A stretch of DNA of 32,331 bases, from contig NZ_LACC01000049.1 in NCBI RefSeq assembly GCF_000967965.1, forward strand, positions 1-32,331, read 5' to 3'. Of the stretch, positions 17,006-24,894 are shown piece after piece. The notes under the pieces were generated by a model. The model was not told where the DNA came from. It worked only from the letters and a program-made list of their open reading frames with translations, and did no database searches. Each line of letters opens with the position of its first letter. Within the stretch, counting starts at the first letter, position 1. The translations under genes were made by a program, and so were the position numbers. The stretch is from Pseudomonas fluorescens (GTDB lineage Bacteria; Pseudomonadota; Gammaproteobacteria; Pseudomonadales; Pseudomonadaceae).

Positions 17006-17320
17006 GTATTCACTCCCTGTTGAATCGTTTCGTCTACTGCCCAGAGAAATCTTGACCAGTAATGTGTCGTCGGCCAATCCGTGGAAACTGCCATAAGCCC
17101 GGCAACGCCTTGCTCACTCATTTGCGCTGCCTGGCCGATGCTGCGTAGGCCAGAAGGATGACCGTGCAGCCGGGCCGACTCGAACGTGGACCCGCCATTG
17201 GGGATCGACGCTACTGACATGATGAGGGCGCTAGTATATGCGGGTTGCTCGGCGGATCCTTTCCTCCGCCCGGTGTAGGTGGTGATCGTTCCTGAGGGAA
17301 ATTTCTCTTTTTTCGTGCGA
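17006..17320. other. 315-base gap without a convincing gene
   Basis: A 93-codon minus-strand frame starts at 17220 (beginning MSVASIPNGG) but has no ribosome site and overlaps the ArsR-like gene in another frame. It may be a gene remnant. Just upstream of it in minus-strand reading is TATACT (17238-17233), a good -10 hexamer. A GGCGGA/TCCGCC hairpin (17251-17256 with 17265-17270) lies between this and the LysR stop. Confidence 0.5.
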
Positions 17321-18250
17321 CTAATGATCGATATCCGATAAGCCCGGAAATTGACTGCTCAAAAGGGCGCATCGTCTGGCAAGCATTTCACGCAACAGGT
17401 TCACCGGCTTACTCAATTGTGCGCGATGGGCGCACAACAGATTCAACGGTGCGCGCTCACAGAGCAGCTCCGGCATCAGCACCTTCAAGCGACCGGCCAG
17501 AACATCGGCGGCCACATCGAGCCAGGACTTGTAAGCGATCCCGGCACCTGCCACGGCCCAAAGGCGCACGACATCGGCATCGTCGCTGAAACGATCGCCG
17601 CTGACGGTCAGGCTGACTTCGCGTTTGCCGTCGTGAAAACTCCAGTGATCGTGGACCCGGCTTCCGAGCATGTACAACAGGCAATTGTGCTGTGCCAGTT
17701 GCTCCAGATGCCGCGGCTCGCCATGCCGGGCCAGATAGCCGGGAGCGGCGCACAACACCCGGCGGTTCTGCGGGGCGATAGGTAGCGCCACCAGGCTGGA
17801 GTCCTCCGGTTCTCCGTAGCGCAGGGCAATGTCTACCGGTTGGCGAAACAGGTCGGCGATGCGGTCCCCCAGCAGCAAGCGCACGGTGAGCTTCGGATGC
17901 TCGCGTTGAAACTCGTCGAGCCAGGGCAGCAGCAGGTTGCGGCCAAAGTCCGAAGGTGCCGACAGTTGCAGCACCCCGCTGACCTGGTCCTGACCACTGG
18001 CCAGCAATCGCCGGCCCTCGTCGAGATTGCTCAGGGCCGCGCGGGCGTATTCGAGAAAGCCCTCACCTTCGGCGGTCAGGCGCAGGCTGCGGGTCGAACG
18101 GGCCAACAATCGGGCGCCGAGCTGCTGTTCGATGCGCTTGAGCGCCGCACTGGCCACCGCCGCCGACATGTCCATGCCCCGCGCGGCAGCGGACAGACTG
18201 CCCAGGTCCGCCGCCCGGACAAACAACTGCAAGTCATCGAAACGCAGCAT
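17321..18250 (-). CDS. LysR-family regulator
   Basis: A 309-residue LysR-type regulator. The helix-turn-helix is at about residues 3-60 (FDDLQLFVRAADLGSLSAAA, SAAVASAALKRIEQQLGARL), followed by an effector domain with the usual two lobes (LLLPWLDEFQREHPKLTVRL near 105). The start at 18250 begins the conserved N-terminus; the 45 codons upstream in frame are not LysR-like. It is divergent from the quinone-oxidoreductase-like gene, with 124 AT-rich bases between starts, so it probably controls that gene. The effector is unknown; YhfS/CrgA-type LysR proteins with such neighbours often respond to reactive electrophiles, which is only an analogy. Confidence 0.87.
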   Translation of the reverse strand: MLRFDDLQLFVRAADLGSLSAAARGMDMSAAVASAALKRIEQQLGARLLARSTRSLRLTAEGEGFLEYARAALSNLDEGRRLLASGQDQVSGVLQLSAPSDFGRNLLLPWLDEFQREHPKLTVRLLLGDRIADLFRQPVDIALRYGEPEDSSLVALPIAPQNRRVLCAAPGYLARHGEPRHLEQLAQHNCLLYMLGSRVHDHWSFHDGKREVSLTVSGDRFSDDADVVRLWAVAGAGIAYKSWLDVAADVLAGRLKVLMPELLCERAPLNLLCAHRAQLSKPVNLLREMLARRCALLSSQFPGLSDIDH

Positions 18251-18374
18251 CAGAGCACCGATTATCAAAAAAATATTGAAAGAGACTGCTCTTTTAGCTG
18301 GTTTTATCTTCAGGAGAAATAGCCAATCATCTGCCCCATCGAATCTCTTCTTTATTAGTGTTCCGGAGCCGCCC

Positions 18375-19388
18375 ATGAAAGCCATTGCCTACTACGCCTC
18401 GTTGCCGATCAGTGACGACAAGGCTCTGCAAGACATCGAACTGCCGGAGCCGGTCGCCGGCCCCCGCGACTTGCTGGTGGAAGTCAAAGCCATCTCGGTC
18501 AACCCGGTAGACACCAAGGTGCGCCAGAACGTCCAGCCTGAGGGCGGCGCGGCCAAGGTACTGGGTTGGGACGTGGCCGGTGTGGTCAAGGCCGTGGGCA
18601 GTGAGGTGACGCTGTTCCAGGCCGGCGACAAGGTGTATTACGCCGGCTCCATCGCGCGTGCGGGCGGCAACAGCGAGTTGCACGTGGTGGACGAGCGCAT
18701 CGTCGGCCACATGCCAAAGACCCTGGGTTTCGCCGAGGCCGCTGCCCTGCCGCTCACCGCGATCACGGCCTGGGAACTGTTGTTCGAGCGCCTGCAAGTA
18801 CGCGAAGGCAAAACCGCTGAAGGCCAGAGCCTGTTGATTGTCGGCGCGGCGGGCGGCGTGGGCTCGATTCTTACGCAACTCGCTCACCAACTGACGGCCC
18901 TGAAAGTCATCGGCAGCGCTTCGCGTGCGCAAACCCAAAGCTGGGTGAAAGAGTTGGGCGCCGATCTGGTCATCGACCATGGCCAGCCACTGAGCGAAGC
19001 ACTCAAGCGTGCCGGTGTGGATCAGGTCACCCACGTCGCCAGCCTGACGCAAACCGACCAGCATCTGGACCAATTGATCGAGGCATTGGCACCCCAGGGC
19101 AAACTGGCGCTGATCGATGACCCCAAGTCGCTGGACGTGACCAAGCTCAAACGCAAGAGCCTGTCACTGCACTGGGAGTTCATGTACACCCGTTCGCTGT
19201 TTGAAACCGCGGACATGATCGAGCAACACAACCTGCTCAATCGCATCGCTTGGCTGATCGATGCCGGGACACTGAAAACCACGGTGGGCGAACACTTCGG
19301 CACGATCAACGCGGCCAATCTGCGCCGTGCCCATGCCCTGCTGGAAAGCGGCAAGGCCAAGGGCAAGATTGTGCTGGAAGGGTTCTGA
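18375..19388 (+). CDS. Zinc-type alcohol dehydrogenase-like / quinone oxidoreductase
   Basis: A 337-residue medium-chain dehydrogenase/reductase of the subgroup annotated as zinc-binding alcohol dehydrogenase family protein. The N-terminal GroES-like fold (SVNPVDTKVR near residue 38, LGWDVAGVVKAVGSEV near 60) leads to a Rossmann domain with LIVGAAGGVGSILTQLAHQL near 154-173. The catalytic-zinc cysteine and histidine ligands are absent, so it is more likely an NADPH:quinone or enone reductase than an alcohol dehydrogenase. GGAG precedes the ATG. It is divergent from a LysR gene, its likely regulator. Confidence 0.87.
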   Translation: MKAIAYYASLPISDDKALQDIELPEPVAGPRDLLVEVKAISVNPVDTKVRQNVQPEGGAAKVLGWDVAGVVKAVGSEVTLFQAGDKVYYAGSIARAGGNSELHVVDERIVGHMPKTLGFAEAAALPLTAITAWELLFERLQVREGKTAEGQSLLIVGAAGGVGSILTQLAHQLTALKVIGSASRAQTQSWVKELGADLVIDHGQPLSEALKRAGVDQVTHVASLTQTDQHLDQLIEALAPQGKLALIDDPKSLDVTKLKRKSLSLHWEFMYTRSLFETADMIEQHNLLNRIAWLIDAGTLKTTVGEHFGTINAANLRRAHALLESGKAKGKIVLEGF

Positions 19389-19441
19389 AGCGCTGAAAAA
19401 AACCATCGCTGATTTCATCGACTTCTGCTGTTTTCCGACTG

Positions 19442-19461
19442 CGACCGGGCAATCCCGGTCG
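19442..19461 (+). other. GC-rich hairpin after the oxidoreductase gene
   Basis: A perfect 8-bp stem CGACCGGG/CCCGGTCG with CAAT loop lies 53 bases after the stop. No T-run follows directly (the nearest starts at 19496), so it may be a weak terminator or a message-stabilising end. Confidence 0.4.
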
Positions 19462-19536
19462 TAGACAGCCTCTGTGGCCGCCCCAGAAAAGCCGTGTTTT
19501 TTTGGTTACAAACCGTCAGTCCGACAGTTGATCCTT

Positions 19537-19559
19537 GTCACAATGGTGACCGTATACGG
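19537..19559. promoter_or_regulatory. Two adjacent palindromes upstream of the small gene
   Basis: GTCAC-AATG-GTGAC (19537-19550) runs into the perfect palindrome CCGTATACGG (19550-19559). TACAAT (19563-19568), a possible -10 hexamer, follows at once. Close packing of two dyads against a -10 suggests an operator; the cognate regulator is unknown. Confidence 0.4.
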
Positions 19560-19575
19560 GACTACAATCGAATCT

Positions 19576-19643
19576 CCTGCGAGGCATTCTTTTGCGTAAC
19601 GTCTTTTACGAGACATCTTTTACGAGACATCTTTTGCGAGAGG
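19576..19643 (+). repeat. 14-bp tandem repeat array before a 57-residue gene
   Basis: TTTTACGAGACATC occurs twice in exact tandem (19604-19617, 19618-19631). It is flanked by variant units TTTTGCGTAACGTC (19590-19603) and TTTTGCGAGAGG (19632-19643), and a more diverged unit precedes (about 19576-19589). The array ends at the ribosome site of the next gene. Confidence 0.75.
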
Positions 19644-19652
19644 AGATCGGCT

Positions 19653-19826
19653 ATGAAGATCCTGATAAAAGAACTGGCAAAATCCCAGTGGCAAGTCCGC
19701 CTTGACCAACACGCTGTGACGTTCCGCAGCGAAGCAGAAGCTCGCGCTTTCACGCGTACCCTTGAAGCCCGCATCCAGGCCCCTCACCAGATCCCCATCC
19801 TCCTCCCGCAGCGTGCAGCCGGCTGA
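19653..19826 (+). CDS. Small protein, 57 residues, function unknown
   Basis: A short basic protein starting MKILIKELAKSQWQVRLDQH, with a second half that looks like a short helix (SEAEARAFTRTLEARI). GGAG lies seven bases before the ATG. Reading upstream to 19494 gives a longer frame, but that part is the repeat array and is not protein-like. I recall similar short hypothetical proteins in other pseudomonads but know no function. It converges on the Bcr/CflA gene with eight bases between the stops and no terminator visible there. Confidence 0.65.
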   Translation: MKILIKELAKSQWQVRLDQHAVTFRSEAEARAFTRTLEARIQAPHQIPILLPQRAAG

Positions 19827-19834
19827 CTCCAGCC

Positions 19835-21031
19835 TCAAACCTGGGCTTGCGCCAGCGCCCGGGCATTTTGCAAACGCCGGGTGAGCACCGCTGCGCTCAC
19901 CACCAGAATTCCACACAGGCTGATGACCATGGCCATCGGCACGGCGCTGCCGTCGTGCAGCACGCCCACCAGCGCAGAGGCGCCGGCAGCCACGCTGAAT
20001 TGCAGACAACCGAGCAGCGCCGACGCGCTGCCGGCCCGTGCGCCCTGCCCGCTCATCGCACAGGCCGCGGCGTTGGGACTGATGCAACCGAGGCTGGCGA
20101 TACAGATGAACAATGGAATAAGCAGCGGCCACAATTGTGCCGGGTGCAGCGAGCTGACAGCGAGCAGGGCCAAACCGGCCGTCAGATAAACCCACACTGC
20201 GCGCGCCAGCAAGAACGTCGGGCCACGCTTGGCCAGTAACCGCGCGTTGACCTGCGCCACCAGAATGAAGCCCGCCGCATTGATGCCGAACAGCCAGCCG
20301 AAATGCTCGGCCGCAACGCCGTAGAGCTTGATGATGATGAAGGGTGAACCGGCGATGTAGGCAAACATCCCGGCGATGGCGATGCCCCCGGTCAATGCAT
20401 GGCCAAGAAATATCGGGTCAGCCAGCAACCGGCCGTACTGACGCAGCGCACCCGACAACGGTTGACGCGGCATATGGGCCGGCATGCTTTCCGGCAATCC
20501 CGTCGCCACCGCCAGCCCCGCCAGCGCACTGAAACCGGTCAAGGCCAGGAAGATCGACTGCCAGCCTGTGGTGTTGACCAACAACCCACCCAGCAATGGC
20601 GCGAGGATGGGGGCAAGTCCCATCACCAGCATCAATTGCGAAAAAACTTTCGCCGACCCCACCGCATCACACTTGTCGCTGACCACCGCCCGGGAAATCA
20701 CCATACCCGCGCAGCCGCCCAACGCCTGGATGAAACGCGCGCCGATCAGCCATTCAAGATTCGGCGCAAAGGCGCACGCCACGGATGCGGCGGTGAACAA
20801 ACCGACACCGATGAGCAAAGGAATGCGTCGCCCGAAACGATCCGCCACCGGGCCATAGGCCAACTGACCGATGGACAAGCCGAGGAAGTACACTGCCAAC
20901 GTCATCTGAACGTGATTTTCGTCCGTCCCGAAAGCCAGGGCCATGGCCGGGAAGGCCGGCAGGTAGAAATCGATCGCCAGCGGACCAAATGCGCTCAAGG
21001 CGCCGAGAATCAGAATGGTTCGGAAGTTCAT
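19835..21031 (-). CDS. Bcr/CflA-family drug efflux transporter (MFS)
   Basis: A 398-residue major-facilitator protein with about 12 hydrophobic helices. The N-terminus GALSAFGPLAIDFYLPAFPA and the loop GPVADRFGRRIPLLIG (near residues 60-75) are typical of Bcr/CflA drug:proton antiporters. It would export hydrophobic drugs such as bicyclomycin or chloramphenicol in exchange for protons; the substrate cannot be read from sequence. Only 90 bases separate its start from the stop of the copZ-like gene on the same strand and no terminator is visible, so it may be partly read from the copper-controlled promoter. Confidence 0.88.
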   Translation of the reverse strand: MNFRTILILGALSAFGPLAIDFYLPAFPAMALAFGTDENHVQMTLAVYFLGLSIGQLAYGPVADRFGRRIPLLIGVGLFTAASVACAFAPNLEWLIGARFIQALGGCAGMVISRAVVSDKCDAVGSAKVFSQLMLVMGLAPILAPLLGGLLVNTTGWQSIFLALTGFSALAGLAVATGLPESMPAHMPRQPLSGALRQYGRLLADPIFLGHALTGGIAIAGMFAYIAGSPFIIIKLYGVAAEHFGWLFGINAAGFILVAQVNARLLAKRGPTFLLARAVWVYLTAGLALLAVSSLHPAQLWPLLIPLFICIASLGCISPNAAACAMSGQGARAGSASALLGCLQFSVAAGASALVGVLHDGSAVPMAMVISLCGILVVSAAVLTRRLQNARALAQAQV

Positions 21032-21121
21032 CAGGCATCCAGTGGGGCAGAAGTCGGCAGCCCGACAGTCTAGCTGCGCATGGACGCCGTGAACATTCCG
21101 GTAGCTCGCTAACTATCAAAT

Positions 21122-21319
21122 TCAGGCCAATTTGACGCCGTAACCCTCTTCGCTGATCGCCTCGATCACCTGCTCGGCGGTCAGCGCACTTTCGACACCC
21201 ACCTCCCTGGCCGCCAGATCGACCCGCACACTGGCCGCCGGGTCTTTGGCCTGGACAGCTTGGGTGATGGCCTTGACGCAGTGACCACAAGACATGCCTT
21301 CAACGTTGAACACTTGCAT
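21122..21319 (-). CDS. copZ: CopZ-like copper chaperone
   Basis: A 65-residue heavy-metal-associated domain protein. The Cu(I) motif is GMSCGHC (C11 and C14 region), followed by the helix and strand pattern of the ferredoxin-like HMA fold and ending EEGYGVKLA. It would carry Cu(I) in the cytoplasm to CopA or CueR. The gene is preceded by a CueR-type operator and lies divergently from the exported-protein gene at 21468 and the copA gene. The size is normal for a single-domain chaperone. Confidence 0.9.
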   Translation of the reverse strand: MQVFNVEGMSCGHCVKAITQAVQAKDPAASVRVDLAAREVGVESALTAEQVIEAISEEGYGVKLA

Positions 21320-21349
21320 GGGATGACTCCTTTTCCGAAGGTTGAGCCC

Positions 21350-21380
21350 AGTTTCGAGCTTGCCACCATGGCAAGGTCAA
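21350..21380 (-). promoter_or_regulatory. CueR-type promoter/operator of copZ
   Basis: In minus-strand reading, -35 TTGACC (21380-21375), a 19-bp spacer and a weak -10 GAAACT (21355-21350) are seen. The dyad CTTGCCA-N3-TGGCAAG (21359-21375) lies in the spacer. It shares the TTGCCA-N3-TGGCAA core with the copA promoter. Confidence 0.75.
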
Positions 21381-21467
21381 GTTCTGGAGTTAGCTGCCGG
21401 GCTGGCAATCGGCGCGACGCTCGGCCAAGCTGCGTCCATCAATGACTCGAACTCAGGAGATTCAGCC

Positions 21468-21851
21468 ATGCGCTGGTCAGTTTTCAGCCTGTTTGGCTTT
21501 CTCAGCCTTTTCGCCGCCGTGCCTTCGGTCAATGCTGCCGGTCAGGATTATGGCGTGCTGATCATTTCCCGCGAGCGCCTGGAAGTCGCGACCAGCTGCG
21601 AAATCGGTGTGTACATCCAGGATCAATTGGCGGCGCGGCTGTTTCAGGAACAGAGCACCTCGTTCAACCTGCCGCCGGGCATCGTCTCGCTGCGCCTGAA
21701 ACTGCTGCCGGGCCAGGTCCCGGGCTGCAATCCGGGCATGCTCGCGCCGGGTTCGCAGGATATCCAGCTCAAGGCCGGGGATGTGCTCAAGTACCGGATC
21801 GCGATGACGCAGGACGGGATGTACCTCAAGCGCGCCGGTCTCGGCTACTGA
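21468..21851 (+). CDS. Exported protein of unknown function in the copper locus
   Basis: A 127-residue protein with a signal peptide (MRWSVFSLFGFLSLFAAVPS, ending at VNAAG near residue 24). The mature part is mostly beta-strand-like with two cysteines, in TSCEIG and VPGCNPG (about residues 43 and 84), which could form a disulfide. It ends in a tyrosine. GGAG precedes the ATG. No family was recognised with confidence; the fold pattern is reminiscent of small DUF2846-like exported proteins. It lies between copZ and copA, 87 bases before the copA start, and the copA promoter lies between them. A periplasmic copper role is suggested only by position. Confidence 0.75.
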   Translation: MRWSVFSLFGFLSLFAAVPSVNAAGQDYGVLIISRERLEVATSCEIGVYIQDQLAARLFQEQSTSFNLPPGIVSLRLKLLPGQVPGCNPGMLAPGSQDIQLKAGDVLKYRIAMTQDGMYLKRAGLGY

Positions 21852-21878
21852 TCGGCTGCTTGATCTGAATTATGGCAC

Positions 21879-21909
21879 TTGACCTTGCCAGCATGGCAAG
21901 GTTGATCCT
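21879..21909 (+). promoter_or_regulatory. CueR-type promoter/operator of copA
   Basis: -35 TTGACC (21879-21884), a 19-bp spacer and -10 GATCCT (21904-21909) are seen. The perfect dyad CCTTGCCA-GCA-TGGCAAGG (21883-21901) fills the spacer. This is the standard MerR-family over-spaced promoter, and cueR itself is encoded downstream in the same operon. Confidence 0.85.
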
Positions 21910-21938
21910 GTGGTCATCTACTACAGGGAGTGCGACCG

Positions 21939-24332
21939 ATGTCCGAATCCACCACGTTCGACCTGCCGATTGCCGGCATGACCTGCGCCAGTTGCGCTGG
22001 GCGGGTCGAGCGCGCCTTGAGCAAAGTCATTGGCGCCAGTGCCGTCAGCGTCAACCTCGCCACTGAACAGGCGCGGGTCCAGGCACCCAGCGACAGCCTG
22101 TCGGCCCTGATGGATGCCGTGGCCAAGGCCGGCTACAGCGTGCCGCAACAGCGCCTGGAATTGAGCATCGACGGCATGACCTGCGCTTCCTGCGTCGGTC
22201 GCGTCGAGCGTGCGCTAGGCAAGGTTGCCGGGGTGAAAAGCGTCAGCGTCAACCTGGCCAACGAACGCGCCCACCTTGAACTGCTCGGCCAGATCGACCC
22301 GCAAACCTTGATCGCCGCGGTGGCCAAGGCTGGCTACAGCGCCAGCGTGTGGGAAGTCGAACACCCGCCAACCGACGATCAACAACAGCGCCTGCACCGC
22401 GAACGCCTGGCCTTGATCATCGCCATTGCCCTCGCCTTGCCGCTGGTATTGCCGATGCTGCTACAGCCATTCGGCGTGCACTGGATGCTCCCGGCCTGGG
22501 CGCAATTCGCCTTGGCCACGCCGGTGCAGTTCATCTTCGGTGCACGGTTCTACGTCGCCGCGTGGAAAGCCGTGCGCGCCGGGGCCGGCAACATGGATTT
22601 GCTGGTTGCCTTGGGCACCAGCGCCGGGTATGGCTTGAGCCTGTACGAATGGGCCACCGCCGCCGGGCGCATGCCGCATCTGTACTTCGAAGCCTCGGCG
22701 GTGGTGATCGCCCTGGTGCTGCTGGGCAAGTACCTGGAAAGTCGCGCCAAGCGCCAGACCGCCAGCGCCATCCGAGCCCTCGAAGCCTTGCGTCCGGAAC
22801 GGGCGATCCGGGTGATCGATGGCAACGAGCAAGACGTCGCCATCAGCGCCCTGCGCCTCAACGATCTGGTGATGGTCAAACCCGGCGAACGCTTCCCGGT
22901 GGACGGCGAAGTGGTTGAAGGCCAGAGCCACGCCGACGAAGCCCTGATCAGTGGCGAGAGCCTGCCGGTGCCCAAGCAGCCCGGCGACAGAGTCACCGGT
23001 GGCGCGATCAACGGTGAAGGCCGGTTGCTGGTGCGTACCCAGGCCCTCGGTGCGGAAACCGTGCTGGCGCGGATCATCCGTCTGGTGGAAGACGCTCAGG
23101 CTGCAAAAGCGCCGATCCAGAAACTGGTGGATAAAGTCAGCCAGGTGTTCGTGCCCACTGTGCTGCTGATTGCCCTGGCCACCCTGATCGGCTGGTGGCT
23201 GTACGGCGCACCGATGGAAACCGCGCTGATCAACGCCGTGGCGGTGTTGGTGATCGCCTGCCCGTGCGCCTTGGGCCTGGCCACGCCGACCGCGATCATG
23301 GCCGGCACCGGCGTGGCGGCGCGCTACGGGATTCTGATCAAGGACGCCGAAGCACTGGAGCGAGCCCATGAAGTCAGCGCGGTGGTATTCGACAAGACCG
23401 GCACCCTGACCTCCGGCGCCCCGCGCATTGCTCATCTGAGTGCTATCGACGGTAATGAGGCGAGCTTGCTGCAATTGGCCGGCGCCCTGCAACGCGGCAG
23501 TGAGCACCCGCTGGCCAAGGCTGTTCTGGATGCCTGTGCCGAGCGTGGATTGAAGGTGGCCGATGTCAGCGACAGCCAGTCCCTGACCGGCCGCGGCATC
23601 GCCGGCAACCTCGAAGGGCGTCGCCTGGCGCTGGGCAATCGGCGTCTGCTGGAGGACAGCGGCTTGAATGCCGGGCCGTTGGCCGACTCCGCAATCGCGT
23701 GGGAAAAAGAAGGCCGGACCTTGTCCTGGCTGATCGAACAATCCCCCGAACCACAGGTGCTGGGCCTGTTCGCCTTCGGTGACACCCTCAAGCCCGGCGC
23801 GCTGCAAGCGGTGCAACAACTCAGCGCACGGAACATCAGCAGCCACCTGCTGACCGGCGACAATCGCGGCAGCGCCAAGGTGGTGGCCGAGGTGCTGGGC
23901 ATCCACGATGTGCATGCCGAAGTGCTACCGGCGGACAAAGCCGCCACGGTCGCCGCACTGAAACAAACCGGGGTGGTGGCGATGGTCGGCGACGGCATCA
24001 ACGACGCCCCGGCACTGGCCGCCGCCGACATCGGCATTGCCATGGGTGGCGGCACCGACGTCGCCATGCACGCGGCCGGCATCACCCTGATGCGCGGCGA
24101 TCCGAGACTGGTGCCGGCCGCATTGGAGATCAGCCGCAAGACCTACGCCAAGATTCGGCAGAATCTGTTCTGGGCCTTTGTCTATAACCTGATCGGCATT
24201 CCGCTGGCGGCCTTCGGCTTCCTCAACCCAGTGCTGGCCGGTGCGGCCATGGCGTTGTCGAGCGTCAGCGTGGTGAGCAATGCGTTACTGTTGAAAACCT
24301 GGAAACCCAAGGACCTGGAGGACAACCGATGA
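21939..24332 (+). CDS. copA: Cu(I)-exporting P1B-type ATPase CopA
   Basis: A 797-residue inner-membrane copper pump. Two N-terminal metal-binding domains carry GMTCASC (C16/C19 and C82/C85). The TGES-type motif is SGESLPV, the transmembrane metal site is CPC (C441 and C443), and the phosphorylation motif DKTGTLT begins at D485. The SEHPLAK histidine motif and the GDGINDAPAL hinge follow. All key residues are intact, so it should export Cu(I) to the periplasm using ATP. The ATG at 21939 has GGAG eight bases upstream; a GTG nine bases earlier is not favoured. Its stop overlaps the cueR start (ATGA), making pump and regulator one operon. Confidence 0.96.
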   Translation: MSESTTFDLPIAGMTCASCAGRVERALSKVIGASAVSVNLATEQARVQAPSDSLSALMDAVAKAGYSVPQQRLELSIDGMTCASCVGRVERALGKVAGVKSVSVNLANERAHLELLGQIDPQTLIAAVAKAGYSASVWEVEHPPTDDQQQRLHRERLALIIAIALALPLVLPMLLQPFGVHWMLPAWAQFALATPVQFIFGARFYVAAWKAVRAGAGNMDLLVALGTSAGYGLSLYEWATAAGRMPHLYFEASAVVIALVLLGKYLESRAKRQTASAIRALEALRPERAIRVIDGNEQDVAISALRLNDLVMVKPGERFPVDGEVVEGQSHADEALISGESLPVPKQPGDRVTGGAINGEGRLLVRTQALGAETVLARIIRLVEDAQAAKAPIQKLVDKVSQVFVPTVLLIALATLIGWWLYGAPMETALINAVAVLVIACPCALGLATPTAIMAGTGVAARYGILIKDAEALERAHEVSAVVFDKTGTLTSGAPRIAHLSAIDGNEASLLQLAGALQRGSEHPLAKAVLDACAERGLKVADVSDSQSLTGRGIAGNLEGRRLALGNRRLLEDSGLNAGPLADSAIAWEKEGRTLSWLIEQSPEPQVLGLFAFGDTLKPGALQAVQQLSARNISSHLLTGDNRGSAKVVAEVLGIHDVHAEVLPADKAATVAALKQTGVVAMVGDGINDAPALAAADIGIAMGGGTDVAMHAAGITLMRGDPRLVPAALEISRKTYAKIRQNLFWAFVYNLIGIPLAAFGFLNPVLAGAAMALSSVSVVSNALLLKTWKPKDLEDNR

Positions 24333-24754
24333 ACATCGGCCAAGCGGCCCGCCACAGTGGCCTGAGCGCAAAGATGATCCGTTATTACGAATCCATCGGC
24401 CTGCTCAAGGCAGCCCATCGCACCGACAGCGGCTACCGGGTGTACGGCGATGACGACCTGCACACGCTGGCGTTCATCAAGCGCTCGCGGGACCTGGGGT
24501 TTTCCCTGGAAGAGGTCGGCAAGTTGCTGACCCTCTGGCAAGACCGCCAGCGCGCCAGCGCCGATGTGAAAGCGTTGGCTCGCCAGCACATCGATGAGTT
24601 GAACCAGAAGATCCGCGAGTTGGGCCAATTGCGCGACACCTTGCAGGACCTGGTCGAGCACTGTCAGGGCGATCATCGGCCGGATTGCCCGATCCTGAAG
24701 AATCTGGAGTCGGGGTGTTGTGCCACTCCGACCAACCACCGCAACGCCCTGTAG
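24329..24754 (+). CDS. cueR: Copper-responsive MerR regulator CueR
   Basis: A 141-residue MerR-family activator. The N-terminal helix-turn-helix (MNIGQAARHSGLSAKMIRYY) is followed by the dimer helix. The metal loop has C112 and C120 (HCQGDHRPDC), and S77 is the residue that marks monovalent-metal sensors, at the same numbers as in E. coli CueR. It should respond to Cu(I), and possibly Ag(I) or Au(I), and activate copA and copZ through the two dyads described. Its start overlaps the copA stop. Its TAG stop codon (24752-24754) lies in the first bases of a REP element, so the C-terminal end (about 20 residues after C120) may have been set by REP insertion. Confidence 0.95.
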   Translation: MNIGQAARHSGLSAKMIRYYESIGLLKAAHRTDSGYRVYGDDDLHTLAFIKRSRDLGFSLEEVGKLLTLWQDRQRASADVKALARQHIDELNQKIRELGQLRDTLQDLVEHCQGDHRPDCPILKNLESGCCATPTNHRNAL

Positions 24755-24838
24755 GAGTGAGCCTGCTCGCGATAGCAATCTGCCTGACACATCAATGTTG
24801 AACGTGCCGACGCTATCGCGAGCAGGCTCACTCCTACA
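24750..24838. repeat. Inverted REP pair with perfect 27-bp arms
   Basis: The arms 24750-24776 and 24812-24838 are perfect inverted copies (TGTAGGAGTGAGCCTGCTCG type) around a 35-base spacer. The left arm contains the cueR stop codon. Confidence 0.9.
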
Positions 24839-24857
24839 AAGGATTTGGGTGGCGCAC

Positions 24858-24887
24858 AAAAAACCCGGCCGAAGCCGGGTTTTTCTT
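24858..24887. terminator. Bidirectional Rho-independent terminator
   Basis: The stem AAACCCGGC/GCCGGGTTT (24861-24869 with 24874-24882) has a CGAA loop. It is flanked by A-runs on the left and T-runs on the right, so it works on both strands. It separates the converging cueR and RIO-kinase genes. Confidence 0.9.
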
Positions 24888-24894
24888 TATCCGA

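Noticed and set aside
16939..17220. Possible 93-residue gene upstream of the ArsR-like gene
   Set aside because: It has no Shine-Dalgarno and overlaps the ArsR-like start in another frame; noted only as a possible remnant.
22461..23915. 484-codon minus-strand frame over copA
   Set aside because: It is an antisense shadow of the intact P-type ATPase, with low-complexity H/Q/G-rich composition.
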